This document shows, in pieces, positions 35,829 to 47,803 of a DNA stretch of 64,000 nucleotides (its first letter is position 1; every line of letters begins with the position of its first letter). Below the pieces are notes generated by a model, which saw nothing but the letters and a program-made list of their open reading frames with translations, was not told the DNA's origin and searched no databases. Source of the stretch: Utricularia gibba (lineage: Eukaryota > Streptophyta > Magnoliopsida > Lamiales > Lentibulariaceae); assembly GCA_002189035.1 (NCBI GenBank), contig CM007991.1, forward strand, positions 62,001 through 126,000, read 5' to 3'. The position numbers and the translations under genes are program-made.

Positions 35829-36775
35829 TTGAAAAACAACTCCGGGACGGACAGTGAAGTTTTTCAGGGGCAAGGTGCTGCTGCTGCCTTTATATTGAGG
35901 TTCAGGGGTATATTAGGCAACACCGTCAACTTTGTGAACTGCCGTTTCCATAAAGGACTTGAATGCCCCCCGCTGACCTACATTGAAATTAGTTGGATTT
36001 AATTTTCAGATGGTAACGCTGATGACAGCTTTTTTTTCATCTTTTAATAGCAATGCTTGGAACTAATGAGAATTGAATTACATTTGTACACATAGTAACG
36101 CTTCCTAAATATATACATCAGATTTAATTGTAAAAATTATATTAAAATTAATTTAACGTCAATGAAACCAATTGGGAATTAATTCAATAGAAACAGAAGA
36201 GGGTTGTGAGTAGGGGTAGATAGCAAAGTAGGTGTCACAAAAAGTCTTGATGGGCAAATGGAGATGGATTGAAGGCCATTTGTACAATGATGATTTTCTA
36301 TGATCCTAATACTTGACTTTTGTGTCACGTAGCTGCACTAATTCATCACACTTTAATAAGATAATAATTTCAATCCTCCTATTTACATCCTGTAAAAATT
36401 GGACACATGCATATGGTGAAACGGTAATTCTAAACATTATTTTTAATTTAAATAGACTAATTATTCTAGTTGTGATTAGAGAATTAAAAATTCCATACGG
36501 AATATTAGAACAGAAACTTGGGGGCAATAGGGTAAATTTACCTGAACATACGTTGCATTTCTACTGCTTTTTTTTCTTTATTCCCATCCTGCCCCTGTAA
36601 AGATGGAGGGAACTCGGAACGCCTTCTCGCCGGAGACGTTCATATACTCCTCTCCAGAAACCGGATGAGCCATCGCCGTTTCTTCTCAGAACTTCAAATA
36701 GCTCGGTTATCTAACATGTTATCAGAGTAAACCCCCCGTGCACTTTCTGAATTCTTCACTTTAGAAGACCGAGCG
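35829..36775. promoter_or_regulatory. Bidirectional promoter between two annexin genes
   Basis: Two annexin genes diverge from this 947-base gap. It has an AT-rich core (about 36040-36560) and GC-richer leader DNA at both ends. A shared regulation is likely from the arrangement only; I see no motif that proves it. Confidence 0.5.
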
Positions 36776-38102
36776 ATGGCGACACTCAACGTCCCAGAAT
36801 TTGTTCCACCTCCCGCTCAGGACTGCGAAAGACTCAACGAAGCTTTCCGGGGTAAATCCATTTCCTTATCCCATTATTCTTTCTCAATCTGAGGGTCTTT
36901 TTGAGGCGAAACGTGGCATTTGGACTTATAGGATCGGGAACAGATGAGAATGATATCATCCAGATTTTAACACAGCGAGATGCTGCCCAGAGGAAAAAGA
37001 TCAGGGAGACTTACCAGGAGCTTTACAATAATTCTCTAATTGATTGCTTGTCGTCCGAGTTATCTGGTGACTTCAGGGTAAAATTCTGGGTGTGTTTGTT
37101 CATCGCTTCGCTTGTACGTTATATTGGAGCGCACTCCTGACTAATTACACCCGGAAAAAAAACCCAGAAAGCTGTTGTCTTGTGGTCATACGATCCGGCA
37201 GAGAGGGATGCGAGGCTAGTGAACAAGGCGCTGAGATCACACAAGGAAGACATAAAGAACTTACAAGTGATAGTTGAAGTCGCCTGTGCTACATCTCCGC
37301 ATCACCTTGTTGCTGTTAGGCAAGCTTATTGTGGTCTCTTTGGTTGCTCTCTCGAGGAAGACATTGCCTCCCGCATCTCCCATCCCATTCAAAAGGTTAG
37401 CTTTTTGTTGTTCGGTCTGAAGTTTTGATAGATACACTGCACTGATGTGAGATTCTTTAGCAGATCTTGGTAAGTTTAGTGAGATCATATAGATATGACA
37501 AGGAAACTGTGGATTCTGACATAGCAAACATAGAGGCGGCCAAGCTGCATGATGCCATAGAGGCAAGGAAATTAGATGATGAAGTTATCATACAGATACT
37601 CAGTACAAGAAACATATTTCAGCTCAAGGAAACATTCAAGCGATACAATGAGAACTACGGGACATCAGTGGATCAGGTTCCAAATTTTCCCTATGTTGTA
37701 TTGATCGATTCACGAATCTCATATGCAACAAAATGTATCAGGACATCATAGCTAGTGGGGATGATCTACTAGAAAAAGTTATGAAGGTGGTTGTTCTGTG
37801 CCTAAACTCACCTGAAAAACACTTTGCTGAGGTAACTGGATTCTGAGCATATTTCTGTACATCCCTTTTCTACCTCATGTTTCATCTTCCGTGATTAGGT
37901 TGTAAGAACTGCGGTCCTAGGACTCGGAACAGATGAAGATGCACTGACCAGAGTTATTGTAACACGAGCCGAGATTGACCTGTGGAACATCAGAGATGAG
38001 TATTTATACAGCTACAAATCTAGCATTGTGGATGATATCATTGATGATACATCTGGGGATTACAAGAGATTCTTAATGGCTCTGCTTGGAGCAAGCATAT
38101 GA
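36776..38102 (+). CDS. Annexin (plant D3/D8-like)
   Basis: Six exons (36776-36851, 36932-37077, 37168-37395, 37464-37676, 37742-37831, 37899-38102) give 318 residues. The start is MATLNVPEFVPPPAQDCERL. Repeat I has GSGTDENDIIQILTQRDAAQ, repeat II AVVLWSYDPAERDARLVN, repeat III IIQILSTRNIFQLKETFKRY and repeat IV GLGTDEDALTRVIVTRAEID. The G-x-G-T-D calcium-site core is intact in repeats I and IV, unlike in the neighbouring divergent annexin. The protein is a cytosolic and membrane-associated calcium-dependent phospholipid binder by family. Exon boundaries match those of the sister gene closely (six exons, similar phases), which supports an old inverted duplication. The end is DYKRFLMALLGASI. 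Confidence 0.9.
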
Positions 38103-38522
38103 TCCAGCGTTTCAAGCCACACACACTCCAACCACTTCCTTCCTGTTTCCAGTTCAAGAAACCAGCATGTGACGACTACGCTTTATAGCGTGTCATTCGT
38201 TGCCTGCCTACTATGCAGACTGAGAATAAAGTGTATGTAGGATGATGATGTAATTGACAATCATGCACAGCTTTCAGCAAATTGCATAAAAGATGTTTGG
38301 TTTTCTAAGTTTTGGCCACATAAAAAAATAAAATAAAATAAACGCACAACAACAATGGAAGGCAGCTTCATATTTTTCCTTATTATCGCCAATCCTTCCC
38401 ACAACTACTACTGCTTGGCCACATGTATCTGAAATCGGATAAACCATCCAAACAAAAACTCTGGAGAAGAGGGTTGTTGAGCATAGTTGAAGGTGAGAGT
38501 GCAGAGAATGGTACCAGCATCT
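38103..38522. other. Convergent 3' flanks (annexin and transporter)
   Basis: This 420-base gap joins the 3' UTRs of the plus-strand annexin and the minus-strand transporter. It has an (AAAAT)-like run at about 38321-38341. No gene is seen. Confidence 0.5.
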
Positions 38523-40050
38523 CTACTCCATCTTCTTCTCTTTCTGAACAGGGTCATCTGGTATCCATTTTGACCACAGGACAGGGAAAACGGTGCACGC
38601 AGCCTGTATCAAAAGGCCTTGCGGCAAGTGGGAGAAATCATCCCCACTGACTCCAACATATGAGGCTAATGCCACACCAAGATACCCACTTACGATAAAT
38701 GCAAGTGCAATAGCGGACATGATGAATGCCATGATGGAACCTTCGCATCCTGGTGGGCAAAGTTTAGCCATTAAAACGCTGAAGGGGAGGATCTTGAAGA
38801 AATAGAGCACCTCCAGCAAGCCTGAGAAGATGATAACATATGCCGAATCCGAAACTCCGAGCTGGTAATAAACTCTTTTGACAAAGAGATAATCAGATAT
38901 CATGAACATCGCCATGGAGACTTGGACAGCTGAGATAAGTTTCCTAGAAGACATGGATTTGAAACACTGGTTGTAGACAATGCCCCATGACAGCATCGCT
39001 GCCTGTCCAAACACCTTAGAGATTCCAAGTAGTGACGAATCAATCTTCAAATGTTGCGTTTGGTAGTAAAACATGGTGCCGGTTAAGGCTGGGATAACAG
39101 CATAAGAGAAAGCGAAGCACAGCACTGGCTTAAGAAGCTCCGGTTTCTTCAGTGCGACTGCTAGTTCAGCAAGCTGTGCGTCGAAGCTAAGCTTTTTCGA
39201 ACTTTTGGGTAGGTCTAAAGAGCTCTCACGAATGAATGAAGTCACTACGAACTGCAAACAAAGCAGAATTCCGTAGATAGAAAACATCATCTGTGGAGAG
39301 AACTGGTTAATGAAAAAACCACCAATGAAATTCCCCATAACTCCACCAATCGACGAGGCCATCCAAACGAATGACTGCAGCCCTCCTGATGAAGAAGTGT
39401 ACGACTTGGCCGTCTCTGCAACCATCGCATCATTCGCAACCTCAACTATAGACGCGCCAAGATTGCCAAGTAGTAGATAAAACGTGATCCAAAAGAATGA
39501 AATTCCTGATCCAGCTAAAGCTGCAATTGCTATCCATGAAATTGCCTGTAAAAACGCTGTAACACCATACAAGGTGTTCAGTGACAGATCCCAAACAAGT
39601 TACAACTACCATCGTGTTGTAATGCAGATGATACCAAATTGATTCAGAAACCCTTTCAAAACGCAAACAAAAGTAAAAATATAACAATTAAATGCACTAG
39701 TTCTCCAGAAACCGAACTGCGCGAGCAAACAAAAAAAGAACACACAGAGACGATAAAAAGGAAAAATTCAAACCTCCAAATGCTACGTAGGGGACGCGGT
39801 GCTGGCCAAAGATGTAACATGAATCAGAGATTATGCCATAAAAAGGTTTGGCCACCATGGGTATATTAGCCGAATTTTGAAGGATTTGAAGAGTCGCAGG
39901 ATCCACTCTGAGCCCATCTTTGAGGAAAAAATTCACACCCATCCACGGGAAACATCTCAACCCCTGCACCCAAAACCCGACTCCCAGCAACAATTTGCGA
40001 TTCCTGGAGACCTCATTCTCACGAACATCAGCCATCTTTATGATATTCAA
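38523..40050 (-). CDS. Folate-biopterin transporter family protein (MFS)
   Basis: Two minus-strand exons (40050-39774 and 39556-38523) give 436 residues, or 431 if the ATG at 40035 is used. It has 11-12 hydrophobic segments (for example WIAIAALAGSGISFFWITFY, FSIYGILLCLQFVVTSFI and IMAFIMSAIALAFIVSGYLG). Family marks are GFWVQGLRCFPWMGVNFFLK and LRVDPATLQILQN near the N-terminus, FYGIISD after TM2 and GNLGASIVEVANDAMVAE in TM4. The family includes the plastid folate transporter FT1 and Leishmania BT1; most of the plant paralogues have no assigned substrate. No plastid transit peptide is visible, so a plasma-membrane or vacuolar location is as likely. The exon 2 acceptor at 39556 was set by keeping the frame of AFLQAISW. 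Confidence 0.87.
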
Positions 40051-40502
40051 TCCCTCAAATGGAGAAAAAAGATCACGCCTTCTCCATAAAACTCCACAAA
40101 CTTAATCCCAAACCCCACCTCCCGCAAGAAATCAACATTACGATACCGGTTTCATCAGATCCTTCAGCGGAAAGAGCAAGACCGTTCCAATTTAAAGCAC
40201 GTTAACGGGAAGGCAGATTCTTCACTCGCCGCTGACTGAACTCGAAGAAGCATAAAAATATTGGAAAGGCATCAGGAACGCCCATTTGTCGAGTAAGGAG
40301 ATGGGCATAAAACCATCTGTCTCGAAAAAAAGCTTCCGAATTCCACCAATCTTTGGACAAGCACCGCGTGGCGCTATAACCGACCCTCTGCTCTCCAGAA
40401 GACAAGAACGGCGTCCTCCATAAGTTTTTTTTTTTTTCTTTTAATTTTAAATGAAATAACTTTTCATTTCCACGTTTTAAAAGAAGTGTACAACAGTATA
40501 TT
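40051..40502. other. Transporter promoter and kinase 3' flank
   Basis: Both neighbours lie on the minus strand. The interval holds the transporter leader and promoter and, from about 40430 to 40502, the T-rich 3' end of the kinase gene. No gene is seen. Confidence 0.45.
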
Positions 40503-43438
40503 CTAGCCAGCTTCCTCGAGATTGTGTGCATTCTCTTGTACAGTGTAAAAGGGCCGACTATGTGTAGGAAAAACTCTGTCTGCCCTCAGATAATCTTCGA
40601 CTGAGATGCCCTGCTCGGTGCTGGAACTAGACTCGGAGTCCTGCTCAAGATTGCGCAAGGCAAGATCCAGGAAGGACTGGATGTTTGCGGCTGACTGATG
40701 ATCATCACCGTCATCGGCTTCATCACAGGTTCGCTGCGCTTCCTCCTTTGCCCATTGGACGACTTCTCGCTCACATTTCAGAAGTCGGAGAATCTGTTCA
40801 TGGAATGTGGTCATGTCAGCATGCATGATCGGAGTGCTGACGGAATGAGGACTGCGAACTATTCCATACCGTGTTGATTCCTGGGCGAGTTTGATGGGAA
40901 GATCTTATACACAAAAATGCAGCTATGGCCATTTGCTCAAACTGATCAGAGTTGCAAGAATCTGCCAACTTGGGGTCCTGCAGTTCGGAAATTTTACCAC
41001 CTCGGAAGATGTGTTTTGCCTGAAACAAGACACCAAAATAACTGTAAGGAGAAAAATGAAATACTTGTTATGTGAATGGCTGAGTTCTTTGACGTGGTCC
41101 AGCAAAACCTAGCTTCTCTTGATACAGGATACGCATGAAGGGGGAGTGAGATGATTACCCACATCACCAAGCTGTTCTGGGCTTTAGGTGATTCACAGTC
41201 AACCGGCTTTCTTCCAGATAAAAGCTCCAGAAGTACAACCCCAAATGCATAGACGTCGGCCTTTTCACTCAGCTTCCCATCGAAAAAATATTCGGGTGCC
41301 AAGTATCTGCAAAAGAAACTTCCAGTTGCATAATTTGGCGATGGTAGACAAGGAAAGAGAGGAAAGTACACCGACCCAAAGGTTCCTGCGACTCCCATGA
41401 TATCCAAACGATGCGAGCTCGTAGAAGCCCCGGTTGCAAGGCCAAAATCTGAGAGCTGTTGCGAAAAAGCAAGATTGAGCAAGCTATAACGAAAAAGCCA
41501 GAAGAGACGAAATAGTAAACAGTGGACCTGTGGTTCAAAATCATCGGAAAGAAGAATGTTCGAAGATTTAACATCTCGATGTATGATTGGTTCTGCACTG
41601 TTATGCAAGTGGTCCAGTGCCTTTGCAACTCCTACGGCAGCCTTATATCTTTCCTTCCAACCGAGTACCCTTGCAGTACCTAATCCATAATAGGATCATG
41701 AGACCAACAGAGTATCATACTAGATTGATAGACTATAATCTACTTAATACAGAAGAACTTCATATGCATACCGTGGAGATTTTGTTCAATGCTTCCTCTA
41801 GATAACAAGTTATAAACCAAGAGCAGCTTTTCCTCCTCAATACAAAGACCAACTAAAGAAATTATGTTTCTGTGCCGCATGGATGCTAGGATCTCAACTT
41901 CTGAAACAAACTGTTCCAAAACATCTTTCGATGGCTTCAGAATCTTCACTGCCAAGGCCATGCCACCTGGCGCACAGCCTCTATATACCAAACAGCTCCC
42001 TCCTTTTCCAATTAAGTTATCTATAAGGCAATAATATATGAGCACATCAGTAGAGAGTTGAATAAAATAAGATGGAAACACCTTTAGAGAGAATACCTGG
42101 CAGGAAGTTGTCGGTTGCTAACAGCAGTTCCTGATAGCTGAACCATTTGCAGGATGTTGAGAACTTAACCCGAATGGCATTTAGTTCTTCCAATAAATTA
42201 TTGTGTATATTAGCATCCCCCTGTGGCTTGAAATTGACGTGGCCATAATCTAGATGGCTTACATCTCCATCAGATGCTGTACTCTGGTTTTGAGTAGCAT
42301 AATTAACAGAATCATGTGGTGGAATTGGTAGTCTCGTTGCCAATGGCGCCATTAGAGCTTTTTTTGTAGATGAGATCCCAAAGGCTCTTTGAGCCACTAC
42401 AGAGAGCGAATGCAGTAATCTCAGTCTTGGTTTAGATTGCAGTAATTTCTGCTTCTTGGAGGGAGCAAATGCACTTGCATGCTCACTATCACTGCTTGCT
42501 GAAGATAAAAGTTCAGGGTGTACATGAGACCCAGAGCTTTTGGGTAAGGTAATTCCTTCCGCTCCAGGCATATCAAGCTTATCATCATCAACAGATATAA
42601 CTGATATACTCTTTGGAAGATTCTTGGCACAATAATCCCCAACTGAAATCTTATCCCTGATCCTGTGATTGACTGCAGAAGTACCAGTGACTAACAACTT
42701 TGTACCACAAGATTTTGCCTCCCGAACCAGGACCTTACGAGCCGAAGACCCTTTACAGATCTTGAACTTTATTTCAGCCTAATGAGGCAAAATAAAAAAA
42801 CGGATATTCAAAAAACAACTGCGTAAGGCGGAGTCACACCACAGGATGACAAAAAGACACTACATTTTAAACTCCAACCGAATGCATCGACAAAATTTTA
42901 AAAACATTAACCTCTAGCGTCGGAGGAATAAGAAATATACCTGGTTCAGGTTGCAGAAACACTCATAGTCATCGGGAATTGAAGCAAAACTCTTCATCAA
43001 CCCATGCAGGGCCAATTCATCTTCGCCGCGGAAACAGAAACATAAAATAGAAAAGATGAGAATTCTGAGGAATTTAAAAACTACAGAAACAACCAAGATT
43101 AACACACGAATGTTACATCAGAAACTACGTTTGTAAATAAGGCGGAATTAAAAGGTCTCAAATTAAAAGAAGCGATGAAGAGTCTACACTAAGCGACGGT
43201 TTCATTATCAACCAAGAAGTCCGCCGTGTTGATACAGCACAAGAGGAAATTCCTTACCGGTGTCAGGGTCCACGACGTGAAGAGCGATGACACGATCCCC
43301 ACTCTGAACCACATTTTCTAACGCCCAAGCCAACAACTCTCTGCCGGGTTTATGCATCTTCATTCCGACCACCACAACCGCTCCTCCCCCGCCACCGGAC
43401 AAGGTAACGACACCGGAACTCGGGGGCACATACCTCAT
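40503..43438 (-). CDS. USP-domain receptor-like cytoplasmic kinase (RLCK VI type)
   Basis: Nine minus-strand exons (43438-43258, 43020-42941, 42778-42097, 42020-41772, 41679-41528, 41455-41376, 41306-41159, 41019-40870, 40793-40503) give 670 residues. Residues 1-175 or so form a universal stress protein domain (AVVVVGMKMHKPGRELLAWA, VIALHVVDP, then LVTGTSAVNHRIR and SVGDYCAKNLPKSISVISV). A Ser-rich linker leads to a complete Ser/Thr kinase: GKGGSCLVYRG, the lysine in LAVKILKP, HRDVKSSN, DFGLA, APEYFFDG and DVYAFGVVLLELLSGRKP. There is no ectodomain or transmembrane span. This matches the RLCK VI_B class, some of which act with ROP GTPases. The last exon adds an acidic tail (DEADDGDDH). The exon 2 acceptor follows a less usual cgaag. 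All catalytic residues are present. Confidence 0.9.
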
Positions 43439-44707
43439 GTTGAGAAACAGAGCAGTTCCAGATCAAGAAACCGCCCAAGGACTCGTCTACAAGTAACCGT
43501 TTCTCCCTCCCTGGGGCTTGTGGGTTTAAATAGACGTCGGGTGAGTGCGCGGGCTACTTAGTTATCCTGTGTGCGCTGGCCTACCTCCATAACATGCGAC
43601 CCAAATGAGCCACCAATAACATAACGCCATTCAAATCTTTCAAAATGATACACCACGAAAATATGGTAACAAATGTCATTAATTACCAGGTGATGTATCC
43701 TCCTTTGGTCTGCTACCCGCCAAAAAAAGGATCACGTGTATCCCGTGTAGATCGAATTTCAGATGTACTTGAAAAGGATATTTAAAATCAAATAAAAATA
43801 CGTCTCCTTGTAGTATGAAAAAGCTCCATGTATTTGGTGCATTTCATATCTATAACTCGGAATTTCATTTTTATGATTTAGAAAAAAATAAAAAATATAT
43901 TTTCCAGGAAAATTACATCAATAATTAAAGCCAGATTCTAGCCGTTGATTGCAGAAATCCAATAAATAGTTTGTGGGCCGGGTCGGGCATGAGCAACCCA
44001 ATTTGGGTCCATCGGGCCACTATCACGGGTCAGGTCCGCATGCCAACATGAATGGTTACAGAAACCTTGTCTGGAATTCGGCATCAATCAAACAAACGAC
44101 CCATTTGAAGTTTTTATGTGAAAGTGTCAGAGTGTAATTTCACGTTTTATTATCTTTTAATCACTTGAAATTATATTTTATATTCATAAAATATCTATTT
44201 TTTGGCTAAAAAAAACTAGCTTGAGCATAGGCCTGTTAATTTTTAGTAGTTATATATAATTCAATAAATCTCCACATAAAAAATAAAAATGGGTAATAGG
44301 AATATAAATAGATCCACGGGCCTATAAATACGGGGCCGGACGCAGCATCGTGGCCCGGAAAACCACCAAACCCTGGGTGAACTCAAGCAAAATGCCTCAT
44401 CAGTTCTGCAGATTTCTTTAGGACCATCATTTCTCCTCCACGTGATCGATGATTAGCAGCAGAGGGGATGGCGGCAGGTGAGCGGGCGACGCTGGAGAAA
44501 GTGCATTTTAGTGTGTGAGTGACATGGAGATTCAAAAGTGTAAACTTGGAAAGATGAATGCTCAAATACATAGGAGAAAGTAAGTATGAAGAAGCTTATG
44601 AGTTGTCAAGCATGCACAGGCTCATAAAAACAACCAGTGCAGCTAAAAAATAAAATGTGCGGAAATTGGAACGTTCCCTTTCACCTGCAATCTCATTTCT
44701 AGGCATT
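43439..44707. other. Intergenic, kinase promoter and 3' flank
   Basis: The kinase promoter and leader occupy about 43439-43700. The middle (about 43760-44350) is AT-rich with ttattatctttt-like runs and carries gggccg and gggcc elements near 43977 and 44030. The 3' UTR of the next gene reaches to about 44590. No open frame here is credible. Confidence 0.45.
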
Positions 44708-46092
44708 TCAACAGTGCATGGTGCTCTGGTATTGCTGTAAAGTCCTGTCCCTCTTTCTGTAACTCTCATTAAACTGCCTTCTATTGTGGTTGAATCTCTG
44801 ACTATGGCCCCACGATTCATTCCGGTCATTCCTCCAACCGCTAGATTCATTATTATTGCCTCTCCATCCCCATGATCTGTCTGTCTCCTTTCTGACCCAA
44901 GATGCATTCTTTTCACCATTCCATCCATTGTTTAGTTTAGAATCATATCCAGATCCTGCACCCGCATTACTGTGGTTCCAACTTGAAATGTTATTTCGTT
45001 TAGATCCCCAACCATCTCGTTGTGCGGTCACATTTTTCTTGCTACTGGAACGAGAACTTCTAAATCCATGATCAAGGAAAGTAAATGACCTCTGCTGCAC
45101 ATCACAGGGTTCATTCCCGGCTTTCCATGCCTGGTTCCTAGATTTGTAACCACTTTGCATACAATCATCATCCTTTTTTAAGGTTACAGAATCATCCCAG
45201 GCACCCCACATATGCAAAGCATCTTTCAGAGTTGTTTGCTCATGATTTTCTTCCCAGGGATTAGTTTTGGTAGATTTAATCTTTTGAGGCTCCAAATTTT
45301 CACCTTCTTGTGCTTTATCAGGATCAAAGTGCAGGCGATCAACTTCAGCCATCATTTCAGGATCCATGAACGGGTTCCAGTCAATTTCATCAATGTACAT
45401 ATTTGGATCCGGCAAAAGACTGCCACAGGGACGACCACTGATCTTAGCCAAATACCGTTCCTTTGCACCTTCTAAAGCTTCCTGGCCAGCTGAGGCGTCC
45501 CAATCTAGAACACTTGGATAACAGAAAATATATCTTTTTGATGCCACAATCTTGTTCCAAGGAACTTTTTCGGAATAGCAATAATCCACTTCCCACGATG
45601 GAATCCCTTTTGTGCCTATAAAACAAAACCCATAAGAATGACGCGCAGTTGACAACACCACTAGTAATCCTTCACGCAAGAACAAAGGAGAACTCTGACA
45701 ACCAAACACCATCATTTCTAGATGAAAGAACAACTGGAATCAGATGCAGAATGAACTTAAACCCTCAAAATCTTGATACAGATTCAACGCATCTTTCCGA
45801 CTAGGCCTCGTTTCAAATCTCCACGAACAAAGAATACATCAAAGAGAAGGAAATACAAAACAGAGAATTCCCAACTCTCACTACCCGCCAATCACGAAGC
45901 CCGAATTCACAAAATTTGTACTTTTTTCAACAAATTTCCAGCAACAGCAGAGGAGGGAGCCAAGAGACGCAGCAACGTACCAGAAAAAGCGCATGAATTG
46001 GCGCGATCCGACGGCAGTGGATTCTCCCATTCGTTGTGTCTGAACTTCTTTGTTCTAGGCAGATCCAGATACCTTCGGTTCCATTTTCCCAT
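44708..46092 (-). CDS. Conserved plant-specific protein of unknown function
   Basis: Two minus-strand exons (46092-45981 and 45615-44708) give 339 residues. The start MGKWNRRYLDLPRTKKF and the block TKGIPSWEVDYCYSEKVPWN, WDASAGQEALEGAKERYLAK, and PDPNMYIDEIDWNPFMDPEM look like a plant protein family that I recognise as conserved but without a known function. The second half is poorly ordered, rich in Asn, Trp, Ser, Gly and Arg (DRSWGWRGNNNESSGWRNDR), and might bind RNA, which is only a guess. I chose 46092 as the start because the ATG at 46029 reads out of the conserved frame at the splice junction. The 5' frame upstream of exon 2 (to 45733) is intron. Confidence 0.72.
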
Positions 46093-46483
46093 TTCCGGAA
46101 TCAAACCCTAGAAGAAGCTTCACCATTCCATACGTTGAATCATGACCCAGTAGTAAAAATAAATTCCACGGAAAAAGCGAAAGCAAATATTATTTATTTT
46201 TTGAAATATCATTTCCTCAATTAAGGGCAGACTTTGATTTATGGATCTGACGTCATAATAAATTTATAGCATCATGAAAAAATCATAATTAAATTATTGT
46301 AATTATGCTTTCTATTTTTACATATTAATTTCCTGGATTAAATGAAATGATATGTTGCCGATTTTGGTTGAATTTCTATTTTTACATGATGGCCATTAAT
46401 CTACGCTCGTGTGTGGACCGTACCGTAGGCTTCATTCAAAGCAAATTGAACATCTGGTAAGAAAAGTGAACCGCGCGTCCTTA
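46093..46483. other. Intergenic between unknown-function gene and IQD gene
   Basis: This 391-base gap on the minus strand is the promoter of the unknown gene followed by the 3' flank of the IQD gene. It is AT-rich at about 46180-46400. No gene is seen. Confidence 0.5.
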
Positions 46484-47803
46484 TCACACGCCCTTGAAGC
46501 TCATGGTTGCCTTCAACCCTGGCGATCTTACGAAAGAGCTGGGTGGCACTTCGCTGTGCATCGACGACACCGGCGAGATTCTCCCGTACGTGTACGGGTA
46601 GTTATTCTCAGAGCACACGTCGAAGCTGAGGTTCCGATTCCTGGGGGTGCTGATCGATCTCGTTTTCGCTCTGGCAGACTCGGTGGCCGCCATGTACGCC
46701 GGCAAGGAAGGAGACCCCATCACCTGAATCTCATCGCCACTCGAGTGCTGTTTCCGATGGCGATGCTGATGCGATCTTCGGGCGCCGGCGGAATTCGGGA
46801 GCTCTAGTGGACGAAGATGTTGTCTCTGTGTTTTGGAATTGGCTTCACTTTTAGCGAGCTGGGTGTCCACCCATTGCTCTAACCAATACCTCTGTTTCTG
46901 GTAGAGCTTGTCGCGCTCTGTATCGGCTGACCTCTGAAAATCACAAGAAGCAGGGGGGTTGACGACAATATTGCGGCAACCATGAGACTAATTTATTGAA
47001 AAGATAGAGAAGGTCGTGGGAACTCACCCGGTGGCTCAAGTAGTCTCTGATAATTCTGTCTTTCAGAGCATTTGGCTCTTTCCTTGATGCTGCATCCCAA
47101 TTCCTTTGGCTGCTCAAGTCTACCTACAGAGTTACAGAGGATTAGTAGAATCTACGACGAAATCCTAGTTGAACAAAGGGGGAAGACTCTGACTACTCAC
47201 ATTTATGTGCTTTTCTCCAAAGCAATGAGAATAGAGGAATTCTTTCGAGTGAAGCCTTTCCATCACCTTCTGGCTTCTCTTGGCACACACTTCTGTCTGT
47301 AAGTTCACAATGGACTGTAGACACTTCAGAGTGTTGAGAGCTTGCTTCCGAACCGTCCAGCCGCGAATCAAAGCTTGAAGCTTTACGATTCCTTTCAGCG
47401 CCCGCAATGCTTCCCGTGCCTGCGATGCCAGTGTTACCAATCCCCACATCGATAACAGGGTCAAGATGCAGAGTGGTACTCACCAGGTAACCTCGAAAAG
47501 CTGCTTGAATTCTAATGACGGCTAACTCATGGGACTCGTAACTGCACGGCGGCGGCCTTGTCCGGAGAGCTATCTTCTTCGGAGTCGATGCCTCAGAAAG
47601 CGGAGCAAGTCTTTTCATCTTCAGTAACCTGAAAATCCATTTCCTCCTCCCCTGTAGGGGAAATCGGGTCGATTCAGATACCGATGACAATCGAAAAGAC
47701 TGGGCCAATTCATCAAGCGATTGTCTACCTTTTCTGCCCCTGGGTGGCGCCCCGATCCGAAAAAACTCTTCACCACGCAGAACCAGGCGGTCTTCTTAGA
47801 CAT
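46484..47803 (-). CDS. IQ-domain (IQD) calmodulin-binding protein
   Basis: Five minus-strand exons (47803-47729, 47651-47484, 47419-47201, 47123-47028, 46933-46484) give 335 residues. It starts with the IQD form MSKKTAWFCVVKSFFGSG. The IQ67 region spans residues 64-110 or so: LAVIRIQAAFRGYLAREALRA, LKGIVKLQALIRGWTVRKQA and LNTLKCLQSIVNLQTEVCAK, with the intron between GYL and ARE, the conserved phase-0 site of IQD genes. The C-terminus has RYWLEQWVDTQL, the SARAKTRS motif (ATESARAKTRSIST) and a short PSYMA-like LPAYMAATES. IQD proteins recruit calmodulin and kinesin light chain-related proteins to microtubules or membranes. The basic N-terminus may target the nucleus or microtubules. No lesion is seen. 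Confidence 0.92.

Noticed and set aside
46409-46807. 132-codon plus-strand frame
   Set aside because: Antisense shadow of the last IQD exon.
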